Source: Acinetobacter portensis
GTDB taxonomy: Bacteria > Pseudomonadota > Gammaproteobacteria > Pseudomonadales > Moraxellaceae
Direction: 5' to 3'
DNA length: 64,000 nt
Assembly (NCBI RefSeq): GCF_023158935.1
Contig: NZ_CP096120.1
Location: 2,232,001 to 2,296,000, forward strand
The position numbers and the translations under genes are program-made. This document shows, one piece after another, positions 1-9,383 of this stretch; the stretch's first letter is position 1, and each line of letters opens with the position of its first letter. The notes beneath the pieces were generated by a model. The model saw nothing but the letters and a program-made list of their open reading frames with translations, did not search any database and was not told where the DNA came from.

Positions 1-1190
1 TGCTCATCTTTGCTAATTGCAAGCCAAAATTTAATGACTAAAGTTCGACTATCGAATAAATCTTTTTCAAAACGATTTATTTCATTATAAGCACGTTGCC
101 ATTCAGCATCGTTCGCAAAGCCTTCAATACGCTCTACCAAAACACGTCCGTACCAAGATCGATCAAAAATACTAATCTTTTCTTCAGGTTGTAACTTTGT
201 CCAAAAGCGCCATAAATATGGTCGTGCCAATTCATATTTTTCAGGTGCTGCAATGGTATGAATTTCATATTCACGTGGATCGAGCTTTTTCACAATGCGT
301 TTAATCGCACCGCCCTTTCCTGCAGCATCCATACCTTCAAAAACAATTACGACATTTCGGTCATCAAAACGTAAAGCTTTAGAAACTTTAGATGTCAGTT
401 TTTTTAATTCTTCTTTGTAGTCTTTTTCAGAAATTTCTACTTGCGGAGGATTCACTAAAATTTCAGGTATTTTTGCTTGTTTCCATTTTCCTTTGGCTTT
501 TGTTTGATGTTCTGGAAGATGCTTTAATTTGCGTAAAACATGCTGTGCAAATTGCTGATCTCGTGAAATTTTATCTTCACAATCAATAACAATCCAATCT
601 TCTGTAAAGCGCTGACGTAAGCGTTGCAAATTATCGTATTGTTTTTTATTGCGCCAATCTAAACCATGTAATTTGTGCCAATGCACTTCGCTTGGATCCA
701 TTTCATTTAAACGACTTTGTAATGATTTCCAAGATAGGTCGAACCAAATTTTAATGACATCTACATTGTTATTTTTTAAGTCTTGTTCATAGGCTCTCAT
801 GTTTTCCACGTATTCATCAAAAAGTGTTGAATCTAATGGGTTTGAAACATGAGATGCGGTTGATAATAAATCTGTGTACCAGTTGCCAAACATCACCAAA
901 ATTTGCCCTTCGGCAGGAATAGAGCGTGAATATGGCTGCCAAAATGTTTTTTTATGATCGAATATATGTGGCGCATCTGCTTTTACACGTAAATAGCGTG
1001 GATCGACCCATTCACGTAGTTGTTTAACCGCTTCGCCTTTACCTGCAAGTTCAATTCCATTGACTAAAATAAGTAAGCTTTTGGCGTTTGACTGCCCGCG
1101 AGTTTCTTTCATAGCGTATTGCGCTTGAATAAGCTCTACAGACAATTGTTCTTCTTGCATTGGTTTAAATTCAGTTTCTTTTAACATCAT
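1..1190 (-). CDS. pap: Polyphosphate:AMP phosphotransferase (PPK2 family), 3' end outside window
   Basis: About 396 codons are readable before the gene runs off the left edge. Two PPK2-type kinase domains are seen in tandem: a degenerate N-terminal one with GIELAGKGEAVK (about residues 45-56) and a C-terminal one with the Walker-A-like GMDAAGKGGAIK (about 284-295). Later comes SIFDRSWYGRVLVERIEGF, typical of the lid/catalytic region. A fused double-domain PPK2 is the class II type, which phosphorylates AMP to ADP using polyphosphate in the cytoplasm; the Acinetobacter enzyme is the classical example. Two adjacent ATGs (1190 and 1187) compete as start, and neither has a clear Shine-Dalgarno. 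The gene is divergent from the next one. Family assignment is firm; AMP specificity is inferred from the fused architecture. Confidence 0.9.
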   Translation of the reverse strand, partial: MMLKETEFKPMQEEQLSVELIQAQYAMKETRGQSNAKSLLILVNGIELAGKGEAVKQLREWVDPRYLRVKADAPHIFDHKKTFWQPYSRSIPAEGQILVMFGNWYTDLLSTASHVSNPLDSTLFDEYVENMRAYEQDLKNNNVDVIKIWFDLSWKSLQSRLNEMDPSEVHWHKLHGLDWRNKKQYDNLQRLRQRFTEDWIVIDCEDKISRDQQFAQHVLRKLKHLPEHQTKAKGKWKQAKIPEILVNPPQVEISEKDYKEELKKLTSKVSKALRFDDRNVVIVFEGMDAAGKGGAIKRIVKKLDPREYEIHTIAAPEKYELARPYLWRFWTKLQPEEKISIFDRSWYGRVLVERIEGFANDAEWQRAYNEINRFEKDLFDSRTLVIKFWLAISKDE

Positions 1191-1503
1191 GATTCATACT
1201 TTTAGCGCCCTATTTCTTGAGTATATAAAAAATAGGGTTTGGTATGAGAGAGTTTTTGTTAAGTAATTGGATTTGATATTATTCGATATAAAGTAATTTC
1301 TTTAGTTACTCATTATTTCATTATTATTCCACAATTCTATTTAACCAAATTCGTCACGCTACACTCCAACAATCTTTCTCAACAAATGACTTTATTTAAA
1401 ACACACTGACGCATCATTTCATGACTTTTTTCTCCCAAACCATAGCGTAACTATAAAACTCACACTAAAATTCATGCATTAAGTACATCACCTGAGACGA
1501 TAC
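1191..1503. other. Intergenic region between divergent genes
   Basis: A 313-bp AT-rich gap between pap (leftward) and the next gene (rightward), so it must hold both promoters. I see only weak -10-like elements such as TATAAA near 1452, without a well-spaced -35. No RNA gene, repeat or small ORF is convincing here. Confidence 0.5.
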
Positions 1504-2208
1504 ATGTCTAAACTTGCTGTTTTAGATGAGCTTTTAGAACTTTATTACCAACTGAAATACCATAAAAATCAGGACATTTTTTACCGCCTACAAGACGTGC
1601 AAACATGGCAAAAGCAACGCATACAACGTACACATGCGAAACAATTTGCAGAAAAACAAAATATTTTAATGTCAGAATATTTTTTAAATCGACTGTATGG
1701 CGGGCCAGATTTCGATGCTTTAGCAGGACAAATTGCACGACTTGTAAAATATGCACATAAAGCAGAAAAACTCATTCCTGAAAATGCCATTAAAACAGGA
1801 ACAGCAGGTGTGACATTAGCCATTTTAGCCGTTCAGCTAGATGAAGAAGTTGCCATTCAATTACTTGAAGATTATCCAAATAATCCTGCTTTAACAGATG
1901 AAATGATGCGCTTAACCTACTTAAAGCTCAATCAAGGTGAAAACCGCTTAAGGCAACTACGCCTGCTAGATGAACTTGGTATAAGTTTAGACAAATACAT
2001 GCGTTCATTTATGGTTCAAGCTGCATTTAAAATGTGTAAAGGTGCAGCAACTAAATATCACTTTGAAGTAATGTATGACTTTATGCAAGATGGCTTTTTA
2101 GCGCTAAAACCGTTAAAGTCGGCAGAGAAATTTGTAAAAGAATTTACTGCAATTGAACGACAAATAGTTGATAAAGTTCATGCTGGCGATTTAAATCCAT
2201 TTCAATAA
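1504..2208 (+). CDS. Conserved hypothetical protein, 234 aa (FFLEELY-motif-like)
   Basis: A soluble, predominantly alpha-helical protein with no signal peptide or membrane segment. The N-terminus has an LDELLELYYQL stretch resembling the acidic/aromatic motif after which the gammaproteobacterial 'FFLEELY motif' family is named; that link is from memory and tentative. Codon use matches the neighbouring core genes. It lies 155 bp upstream of ubiE on the same strand and may share its transcript, but no enzymatic motif supports a role in ubiquinone synthesis. Function unknown. Confidence 0.7.
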   Translation: MSKLAVLDELLELYYQLKYHKNQDIFYRLQDVQTWQKQRIQRTHAKQFAEKQNILMSEYFLNRLYGGPDFDALAGQIARLVKYAHKAEKLIPENAIKTGTAGVTLAILAVQLDEEVAIQLLEDYPNNPALTDEMMRLTYLKLNQGENRLRQLRLLDELGISLDKYMRSFMVQAAFKMCKGAATKYHFEVMYDFMQDGFLALKPLKSAEKFVKEFTAIERQIVDKVHAGDLNPFQ

Positions 2209-2363
2209 TGGGCAAAACTATTTAAAGGGGAAATAAGTCTTCGCTTTATTTTCCTGTATATTATTCATAACAATTGCACGCTGATTGCTGTATATCGACT
2301 CATAATCTGTCATCATGCAAGCACTGCAACATTAACCCTATTCTTATGTTAGGAGTGACTCAA

Positions 2364-3305
2364 ATGTCGAATGAAAATCAAACGCCTACCCCTTCTTCTG
2401 CGTCGGCACAAACAGACAAAGTGAGTCCTTTTCTAACCGAGCCACTTCCTCAAGGTGCGCCACAAGGTCAACAACAATCTTTAGAACTACCAACTTCAGA
2501 CACACCTGCAACTGGCTCTGTTCCTAAATATAATCTTCCACGTGGTGCAAACACAGGCAATGTAGGTGCAACTACGCATTTTGGCTACCAAACTGTAAGC
2601 AGTGAAGATAAGGCTCAAAAAGTAGCTGAAGTTTTCCATTCTGTTGCAAGCAAATACGACATCATGAATGACTTAATGTCATTTGGTATTCACCGCCTTT
2701 GGAAACGCTTTGCAATTAATATGTCGGGCGTTCGTCGTGGTCAACGCGTACTTGATATTGCTGGCGGTACAGGTGACCTTGCAAAAGTATTTAGCCGTGA
2801 AGTAGGTCCAACAGGTCATGTTGTCCTTTCAGACATTAACGAATCTATGCTCAATGTTGGTCGTGATCGTTTAATCGATGCAGGCTGCACAAATGTAGAT
2901 TTCGTACTTGCCAATGCTGAAACTTTAGAACCATTTGAAGATAATAGCTTCGATCTTCTTACTATTTCTTTTGGTCTACGCAACGTAACAGATAAAGATG
3001 CTGCACTTGCTGCAATGTACCGTGTGCTTAAGCCAGGTGGTCGTTTACTTATTTTAGAATTCTCTAAACCTGTATTTGAACCATTCGCTAAAATTTACGA
3101 TTTGTATTCATTCACGGCTTTACCAATTATGGGTAAAATCATTGCAAATGACTCAGAAAGTTATAAATATTTAGCAGAATCTATTCGTATGCACCCAGAC
3201 CAACGTACTTTAAAAGGTATGATGGAAAATGCTGGATTCCAAAACTGTGATTATCACAACTTAACAGCAGGTGTTGTTGCTGTTCATCGTGGTTTCAAAC
3301 TCTAA
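2364..3305 (+). CDS. ubiE: Ubiquinone/menaquinone C-methyltransferase UbiE
   Basis: SAM-dependent C-methyltransferase of ubiquinone (and, where present, menaquinone) biosynthesis. Both family signatures are visible: [17 protein letters not shown] (about 98-114) and [17 protein letters not shown], plus SAM motif [12 protein letters not shown] (about 130-140). I start at ATG 2364 because AGGAG lies 8 bases upstream (2351-2355); the frame is open 90 bp further up but has no ribosome site. The protein is 313 aa, about 60 longer than typical UbiE; the excess is a polar Pro/Ser/Gln/Thr-rich N-terminus. It is followed after 10 bp by ubiJ and then ubiB, the standard ubiE-ubiJ-ubiB operon. Confidence 0.96.
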   Translation: MSNENQTPTPSSASAQTDKVSPFLTEPLPQGAPQGQQQSLELPTSDTPATGSVPKYNLPRGANTGNVGATTHFGYQTVSSEDKAQKVAEVFHSVASKYDIMNDLMSFGIHRLWKRFAINMSGVRRGQRVLDIAGGTGDLAKVFSREVGPTGHVVLSDINESMLNVGRDRLIDAGCTNVDFVLANAETLEPFEDNSFDLLTISFGLRNVTDKDAALAAMYRVLKPGGRLLILEFSKPVFEPFAKIYDLYSFTALPIMGKIIANDSESYKYLAESIRMHPDQRTLKGMMENAGFQNCDYHNLTAGVVAVHRGFKL

Positions 3306-3315
3306 GGGTTTTACT

Positions 3316-3990
3316 ATGTGGTCGATTCTGGCACTTGGTGCAGTTGAACGATTAGTTAACCATGTTATTGATTTGGATGCGATTACTCGCATTCAGCTCA
3401 ATGCACTTCAAGGCAAAATGCTTCGTGTGGTTTTAGACAAACCACAACTTTCAGTTGATGTTTTCTTCGATGAAAATAAAGTTCGTTTAGAACCAACTGT
3501 AACGGGTCATAGCGAAGCATCTTCAATATTTGAACAACGCCCTTTCGATAAAACCCAACAAGTTTTTGAAGCAACAGCAACATTACACGTAAAAAATGTT
3601 GTTGAGCTACTGAAGCTTTTGGTTTCAGATGAAGTTGGAAATATTCCACTTCAAGGTGATTATCACTTATTGCAAGACATCCAAAAAATTATGCAACAAG
3701 CTGAACCAGATTTAGCTTCGCATTTAAGTCCTTGGATTGGTCCTAGCCTTGCACATGAAATTGGTAAAATTCAACGTGCGCCCAAGCATTTAAAAAAGAC
3801 TTTGCAAAGTTATGCATTTTTCGCTGAAGATGCGTTGAAAGAAGACACGGGGTTATTTGCTTCACGTTGGCAAATGGACGATTTAAATCAAGATACTCGT
3901 ACTTTCAAACAAAACTTAGACCGCGCTGAAGCTAAAATTCAACAGCTTCAATCGCAAGTCGATGCATTAGAAAATACAACTCAAAATTAG
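3316..3990 (+). CDS. ubiJ: Ubiquinone biosynthesis accessory factor UbiJ
   Basis: A 224-aa protein with an N-terminal SCP2-like lipid-binding domain (about residues 15-115) and a C-terminal helical region ending in a coiled coil (QQLQSQVDALE). In E. coli UbiJ helps hold the late ubiquinone-synthesis complex together and binds hydrophobic intermediates. ATG 3316 is preferred over upstream in-frame starts because it follows AAGGG at a normal distance and avoids overlapping ubiE. The identification rests on the SCP2 pattern and on the position between ubiE and ubiB, which is diagnostic. Confidence 0.9.
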   Translation: MWSILALGAVERLVNHVIDLDAITRIQLNALQGKMLRVVLDKPQLSVDVFFDENKVRLEPTVTGHSEASSIFEQRPFDKTQQVFEATATLHVKNVVELLKLLVSDEVGNIPLQGDYHLLQDIQKIMQQAEPDLASHLSPWIGPSLAHEIGKIQRAPKHLKKTLQSYAFFAEDALKEDTGLFASRWQMDDLNQDTRTFKQNLDRAEAKIQQLQSQVDALENTTQN

Positions 3991-4002
3991 GTAATTACAT
4001 AT

Positions 4003-5622
4003 ATGATTCCGCACGTTTCACGTTTACTCGAACTTTGGCGTATTGCAGCGCACTATAGACTCGACACGTTGTTCCCTGCGGATGAATTGCCTGAAAAAGC
4101 CCGTCATGTTTTAAGCATCATTCGCATGCACCCTGCTGCATGGTCAAGCAAAGAAACTAAAAATCCTTTAAAGCTAAAACAAGCTTTGGAAGATATGGGA
4201 CCACTTGCTATTAAAATGGGACAGTTGCTTTCAACACGTCGCGACTTAATTCCACCTGAAGTTTTACAACAACTCACACTGCTACAAGACCAAGTAAAAC
4301 CATATAGTGTTGATGTTGTAAAATCACGAATTCAAAACTCACTTAAAGCAGATGTTGCAACGCTTTTTTCTCGTTTCGATGAGCAACCTTTAGCAGCAGC
4401 ATCTATTGCACAAGTTCATACCGCAGCATTACATGACGGGCGTGAAGTTGTTGTAAAAGTGACACGCCCAGATATTCGCGCGCAAATTATTCAAGATTTT
4501 GAAATTCTAGAATGGCTAGGTCATAACCTAGAAAAACGTCTAGAAGCTGCACGTGCTTTGCATTTATCTGAAATTATTCAAGACTATCGTCAAATCATTC
4601 TTAAAGAACTCGATTTAACTTTAGAAGCAGACAACACACGTCGTATGCGCCATTACTTCACAGGCTCAAGCATGATGTATGTGCCTGAAGTGTATATGGA
4701 TAGCAAAGATGTAATGGTTGCAGAGCGTATTACAGGCGTTCCAATTTCAGACACAGCAACATTCGATAGATTGGGTATGGATCGTAAAGATCTTGCTGAA
4801 AAAGGTTTAACCATTTTCTTTACCCAAGTATTCCGCGATAACTTTTTCCATGCAGATATGCATCCGGGAAATATTTTTGTAGAAACTATTAATCCAAATG
4901 CACCACGCTATATTGCGTTGGATTGCGCCATTATGGGTGAGCTGTCTAAGCACGATCAAATGACCGTTGCACGTATGTTACTTGCTGTCATGAACAGCAA
5001 TTTCATGCAACTCATTCAAATTGTGCATCAAGCAGGTTGGATTCCACCGGGAACAGATCAAGACGGCTTAGCAAGAGAAATGCGTCGTACAGTTGGCCCA
5101 ATGGTTTCAAAACCAATGAGCGAGCTAGATTTTGCAGGAATTTTGCTTGAAGTCATGGATATTGCTCGTCGTTTCCATTTAGAAATTCCACCTCAACTTA
5201 TGCTTTTACTGAAAACATTAGTTCATGTGGAAGGCTTAGGTACAGATTTATATCCAGACTTAGATATTTGGCAACTTGCAAAACCAATTTTGACAGATTG
5301 GGTCAAAGCCAACATGAATCCTGTGAAAAACATGAAAGAGCTAGGTCAGCAAATTCCTGACTTACTTCTTGGTGCACAAGATTTACCAAGCTTAATGATT
5401 GATAGCTTAAATGGTTTAAAAAACCAATCTGCATGGCAAGCGAAGCAATTACAAGAATTGCAAAATATGCGTTTGCAAATGGAACATCAACAAAAACGTA
5501 GTTGGATTTTTGGCAGTATTATGGCGATATTCCTCGCAATCTCTGTCATTGCGCCTTGGTACATTTCTGTTGTTTTAATTGCACTATCAAGTATTTTGGC
5601 AATTTGGCGTATTTCAAAATAA
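4003..5622 (+). CDS. ubiB: Ubiquinone biosynthesis protein kinase-like UbiB
   Basis: A 539-aa atypical kinase/ATPase of the ABC1/ADCK/UbiB family needed for ubiquinone synthesis. Family hallmarks are present: the KxGQ motif as AIKMGQLLSTRRDLIPPEV (about 69-87), the alanine-rich nucleotide loop AAASIAQVH (about 131-139), the catalytic HADMHPGNIF and the metal-binding ALDCAIMG. The last 40 residues form two closely spaced membrane helices, anchoring it in the inner membrane. It starts 12 bp after ubiJ. A terminator follows at 5644. Confidence 0.96.
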   Translation: MIPHVSRLLELWRIAAHYRLDTLFPADELPEKARHVLSIIRMHPAAWSSKETKNPLKLKQALEDMGPLAIKMGQLLSTRRDLIPPEVLQQLTLLQDQVKPYSVDVVKSRIQNSLKADVATLFSRFDEQPLAAASIAQVHTAALHDGREVVVKVTRPDIRAQIIQDFEILEWLGHNLEKRLEAARALHLSEIIQDYRQIILKELDLTLEADNTRRMRHYFTGSSMMYVPEVYMDSKDVMVAERITGVPISDTATFDRLGMDRKDLAEKGLTIFFTQVFRDNFFHADMHPGNIFVETINPNAPRYIALDCAIMGELSKHDQMTVARMLLAVMNSNFMQLIQIVHQAGWIPPGTDQDGLAREMRRTVGPMVSKPMSELDFAGILLEVMDIARRFHLEIPPQLMLLLKTLVHVEGLGTDLYPDLDIWQLAKPILTDWVKANMNPVKNMKELGQQIPDLLLGAQDLPSLMIDSLNGLKNQSAWQAKQLQELQNMRLQMEHQQKRSWIFGSIMAIFLAISVIAPWYISVVLIALSSILAIWRISK

Positions 5623-5643
5623 ACATCGTATTAAACGTATTTC

Positions 5644-5674
5644 AAATACCTGCTTTAAAAGCAGGTATTTTTTT
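5644..5674 (+). terminator. Rho-independent terminator after ubiB
   Basis: Stem AAATACCTGC pairs with GCAGGTATTT around a short TTTAAAA centre, followed by a T run. It closes the ubiEJB operon. Confidence 0.85.
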
Positions 5675-5787
5675 ATCAAAAGAAAATCGCTTATGACTCT
5701 TGAGTCAACAAGTGACCACTCCTGCCATTGCTCATATAATTTCTTCATCTACAATCATTTACACGTTTGTAATGATCAAAAATTGTG

Positions 5788-6864
5788 ATGCAAATTCTAA
5801 AAAAACAACCACGTGCTTTAAATATTCGTGCAGGTCATCTTGCACGTAAACTTATTGAAAAAGAAGGCTTACACGCACATCAGGTAGATACTATTCCCGG
5901 TGCAGCAGGTGGTCCGAAAGGCATTGGTATTCAAGGTTTAGATCAAGCAATTTTTGGTGATTTTTTAGCGCAAATACCACAGCGTAGAACAGTCATTGGT
6001 TCAAGCATTGGTAGTTGGCGTTTTGCGAGCATTTTGGCTTGGGGTGCAAAAGAAGGCACAGAAAGACTTTCTGAGCTTTATACAAATTTGCATTTCACCA
6101 ATAAAATGTCACGCCAAGAAGTCGGTGATATTTGTAGAAATATGCTTTTTGATTTAATTCAGGGTAAAGAACAACAACTCGTTGAACACCCCGATTATCA
6201 CATTGCAGTTATTTCCGTAAAAGCACAACATATTTTCCAAAGTGATAAATCACTTCCACTACTTGCTTCAGTTGCAGGAATTGTCAGTAGTAACGCAGTT
6301 GCGCGTAAACATAATCGTTTATTCATGCAACGTGTCATTAGCCAACCTAATATTGGCGAACAATTTAAAGTAGATGATGACTTTATTACGCATTATCAAG
6401 CACTCAACCTTGAAAATGTAACACCTTGGTTGATGGCTTCAGCTTCTATTCCGGGAGTTATGTCTGCGGTTCGCGATATTCCAAATGCACCTCAAGGCAG
6501 TTACAGAGATGGTGGTTTAATTGATTATCACATAGACCTGCCATTTCAAAGCAAAGGCATTGTTTTATATCCACATTTTACCGACAGCATTACACCCGGT
6601 TGGTTTGATAAAATGTTTAAAAGTAGAAAAGCAAACCCTGAAAATCAAGCACGAACATTATTGTTATCACCATCTCAAGAATATTTAAATTCTTTACCTT
6701 TAGGTCGTTTGCCTGACCGTAAAGACTTTACTTTAAAGGGTTTAGATCAACAAAAACGTATTCAATTGTGGAACCAAAGTGTGGCGGAAAGTCAGCGTTT
6801 GGGCGATGAATTTTTAGAAATGATTGAAAAGCAAAATTTTGCGGAATTTATGCAAGATTTATAA
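5788..6864 (+). CDS. Patatin-like phospholipase family protein
   Basis: A 358-aa cytoplasmic protein with the patatin fold signatures: an oxyanion-type AAGGPKG (about 41-47), nucleophile elbow GSSIGSW (GxSxG, about 72-78) and catalytic Asp in YRDGGLIDYH (about 238). The Ser-Asp dyad is therefore intact, and acyl hydrolase activity on a lipid is expected. There is no signal peptide. An in-frame GTG lies directly before the chosen ATG (5785); neither has a strong Shine-Dalgarno, so the start is uncertain by one codon. It stands alone between ubiB and hisIE. Substrate unknown. Confidence 0.85.
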   Translation: MQILKKQPRALNIRAGHLARKLIEKEGLHAHQVDTIPGAAGGPKGIGIQGLDQAIFGDFLAQIPQRRTVIGSSIGSWRFASILAWGAKEGTERLSELYTNLHFTNKMSRQEVGDICRNMLFDLIQGKEQQLVEHPDYHIAVISVKAQHIFQSDKSLPLLASVAGIVSSNAVARKHNRLFMQRVISQPNIGEQFKVDDDFITHYQALNLENVTPWLMASASIPGVMSAVRDIPNAPQGSYRDGGLIDYHIDLPFQSKGIVLYPHFTDSITPGWFDKMFKSRKANPENQARTLLLSPSQEYLNSLPLGRLPDRKDFTLKGLDQQKRIQLWNQSVAESQRLGDEFLEMIEKQNFAEFMQDL

Positions 6865-7063
6865 TCTCTAAAATTGAATATGTTGCAAAGCATAAATGCT
6901 GAAGTTATTGCAAAACATTCGAAAGATCAGACCTATTTGGCAACTAACAATTTAAAAATAGATTAAGATTTATTTCCTTAAAAGGATGTGGATGCCGTAC
7001 ACTATCGAAACAATACGGCAAACGTATTGATTAATTTTTTGAAAATATTTTGGTGAAATACTC

Positions 7064-7846
7064 ATGAATAATGTGCAATGGCTCGATGAAGTAAAATTTA
7101 ACGAACAAGGCTTAGTGCCTGCTATTGCTCAGCATCATCAAACTGGTCGTGTGCTGATGGTTGCGTGGATGAACCGCGAAGCTTTAACCTTAACGGCTGA
7201 AAAAAACCAAGCAGTTTATTACTCTCGCTCACGTAATAAATTGTGGCATAAAGGCGAAGAATCAGGTCACTTCCAAACAGTTCATGAAATTCGTTTAGAC
7301 TGCGATGCAGATGTCATTGTTCTTCAAATTGAACAACATGGCGGAATTGCTTGCCATACGGGTCGTGAATCTTGCTTCTACCGTAAACTTACGCCAAATG
7401 GTTGGGAAATTGTAGACGCTCAAATAAAAGATCCGAACCAGATTTACGGTGAAAAATCGACAAATCCACATACGCTTGCAATGAATGCATCAAATGCAAA
7501 ATCTGAACAAGTTGATGTTTTGTCTTATTTAGGCAAAATGATGGCGGAGCGTAAAAAAGCCGATCCTGATTCATCTTATGTAGCAAAGCTTTACCATAAA
7601 GGCTTAAACAAAATTTTAGAAAAAGTGGGCGAAGAAAGCGTTGAAACCATTATTTCTGCTAAAGATTTTGATACAAAAGCCAATGAAGACAATAAAAATG
7701 ATGTGATTTATGAAGTCGCTGACCTTTGGTTCCATACCATTGTAATGCTTGGCTATTTCGATTTAGATGTTCAATTGGTACTTAACGAACTTGCGCGTCG
7801 TCAAGGTTTATCTGGCTTGGTTGAAAAATCGAATCGCCAACATTAA
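7064..7846 (+). CDS. hisI: Bifunctional phosphoribosyl-AMP cyclohydrolase / phosphoribosyl-ATP pyrophosphatase
   Basis: A HisIE fusion carrying out two consecutive early steps of histidine synthesis. The N-terminal HisI half (about 1-115) has [22 protein letters not shown] and the zinc-ligand segment [14 protein letters not shown]. The C-terminal HisE half (about 150-250) has the MazG-like [15 protein letters not shown] and [18 protein letters not shown] acidic motifs that bind magnesium. No other his genes are nearby, as in other gammaproteobacteria with scattered his genes. A helicase gene follows after 17 bp, possibly on the same transcript. Confidence 0.95.
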   Translation: MNNVQWLDEVKFNEQGLVPAIAQHHQTGRVLMVAWMNREALTLTAEKNQAVYYSRSRNKLWHKGEESGHFQTVHEIRLDCDADVIVLQIEQHGGIACHTGRESCFYRKLTPNGWEIVDAQIKDPNQIYGEKSTNPHTLAMNASNAKSEQVDVLSYLGKMMAERKKADPDSSYVAKLYHKGLNKILEKVGEESVETIISAKDFDTKANEDNKNDVIYEVADLWFHTIVMLGYFDLDVQLVLNELARRQGLSGLVEKSNRQH

Positions 7847-7863
7847 TTAAAAGTAAATTATCT

Positions 7864-9366
7864 GTGTCTGAAAATAACAAACCAAGTGCGACCTATGAAC
7901 AAGCAACAGCGATTGATAACGCACGTCTTGGGAAATCTTTCAAAGTTATTGCGTATGCAGGCACAGGTAAAACCACAACTTTACAAATGATTAGCGAAGC
8001 CATGCCACAAAGACGTGGCATGTATCTCGCATTTAATAAAACCATTGCAGCAGAAGCGCAAAGTAAATTTCATCGAAATGTCGATTGTCGAACATTCCAC
8101 TCTTTAGCGTATAGAAGCGTTCCACGTGGAGTAACCGATAAACTTCGCTTGCCACGTTTAAGCCCAAGTTTTATTGCCAAAGAATATCGCTTAGAACCTA
8201 TTACGCTTCGTAGAATGATGGGCGGACGTTATGAAAAATACGTTTTAATGCCTTCACGTTTAGCAAGCTTAGTTGCAAATACTGTTAGTTATTTTTGCTC
8301 TACAAGTTCGCAATACCCTGCTCCTCGTCATATTCAAGCGCCAAGTTGGTTGCATCCAGATGATATTGAATCTTTACAAATTCATTTATATAAAGCCGTT
8401 GAGCGTCGTTGGTTAGAATCAATTGATCCCAATCATCAGGCAGGTATTGGGCACGATATTTACTTAAAACTTTGGGCATTGTCTGAACCGAATATTCCAT
8501 CTGACTATGTTTTGTTTGATGAAGCACAAGATGCCGATCCGCTCATGCTTGGGATTTTGCTCAAACAGCGTAATTCTCAAGTCATTTATGTAGGCGATGC
8601 ACATCAGCAAATTTACGCTTGGCGTGGTGCGGTCAATGCCATGCAACAATTACCGTTACCAGAATCTCGATTAACAACATCGTTCCGTTTTGGTGAAGAA
8701 ATTGCGCTGAATGCAAATGCCATTTTAGGTGCGTTGAATGAAACTGTGCCTTTATTGGGTAATCCACAGCTCAACTCAAAAGTGGTAAATAAACCGCATA
8801 CCAAAATGCGTGATGCGATTTTATGCCGTACCAATGCACGTGCAATGGAACTTTTACTTTCAGGTTTGGTACATGGCGATAAAGTGAGCCTTCAAGCCGA
8901 CCATGTAAAACTCAATAAATTTGTTGATGCAGCAAGTATGCTTAAACAAGGCAAACGTGTAGTTGATGTTCCTGAACTCGCTTGGTTTAATTCTTGGCAT
9001 GATGTTCACGAATATTGTGAAACCAATGATGGCAGCGACATTAAACCTTTAGTAAAACTTGTGGATGATCATGGAACTGATCCGTTAAAACGTGCTTTAG
9101 CCAAAATCACCCCTATTGGTCAAGCTGACTATATTATTTCAACAGCGCATAAAGCCAAAGGTTTAGAATGGGATCGTGTTCATATTGAAGACGATTACCA
9201 ATTTAGACTAAACGATAAAGACTTTAAAATTAGCGATGAAGAGTTACGTTTATTATACGTCGCATGCACTCGTGCTAAGTTAAGCTTAAATATTCACCAC
9301 ATTTACGACTTGGTTCAAAAACTAAAAATTAAAATGCCAACGTCCTTACGTAAAGCTGTGGGTTAA
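7864..9366 (+). CDS. UvrD/Rep-type superfamily 1 helicase, 500 aa
   Basis: All main SF1A helicase motifs are readable: Walker A AYAGTGKTTT (about 30-39), Walker B FDEAQDADPL (about 218), motif III GDAHQQIYAWRG, and near the C-terminus TAHKAKGLEWD (motif V) and LLYVACTRAK (motif VI, about 463). It starts with GTG. At 500 aa it is shorter than UvrD or Rep (about 670-720 aa), with reduced accessory 1B/2B subdomains; the 1A/2A core is complete, so it should be an active translocase or helicase. A RecF/SMC-like ATPase gene follows after 17 bp and is likely co-transcribed. Cellular role unknown. Confidence 0.88.
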   Translation: MSENNKPSATYEQATAIDNARLGKSFKVIAYAGTGKTTTLQMISEAMPQRRGMYLAFNKTIAAEAQSKFHRNVDCRTFHSLAYRSVPRGVTDKLRLPRLSPSFIAKEYRLEPITLRRMMGGRYEKYVLMPSRLASLVANTVSYFCSTSSQYPAPRHIQAPSWLHPDDIESLQIHLYKAVERRWLESIDPNHQAGIGHDIYLKLWALSEPNIPSDYVLFDEAQDADPLMLGILLKQRNSQVIYVGDAHQQIYAWRGAVNAMQQLPLPESRLTTSFRFGEEIALNANAILGALNETVPLLGNPQLNSKVVNKPHTKMRDAILCRTNARAMELLLSGLVHGDKVSLQADHVKLNKFVDAASMLKQGKRVVDVPELAWFNSWHDVHEYCETNDGSDIKPLVKLVDDHGTDPLKRALAKITPIGQADYIISTAHKAKGLEWDRVHIEDDYQFRLNDKDFKISDEELRLLYVACTRAKLSLNIHHIYDLVQKLKIKMPTSLRKAVG

Positions 9367-9383
9367 TTAAAAATAGGCATTCT

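Noticed and set aside
392..589. 65-aa plus-strand ORF
   Set aside because: Lies inside the pap coding frame on the other strand; hydrophobic composition is a by-product of antisense reading.
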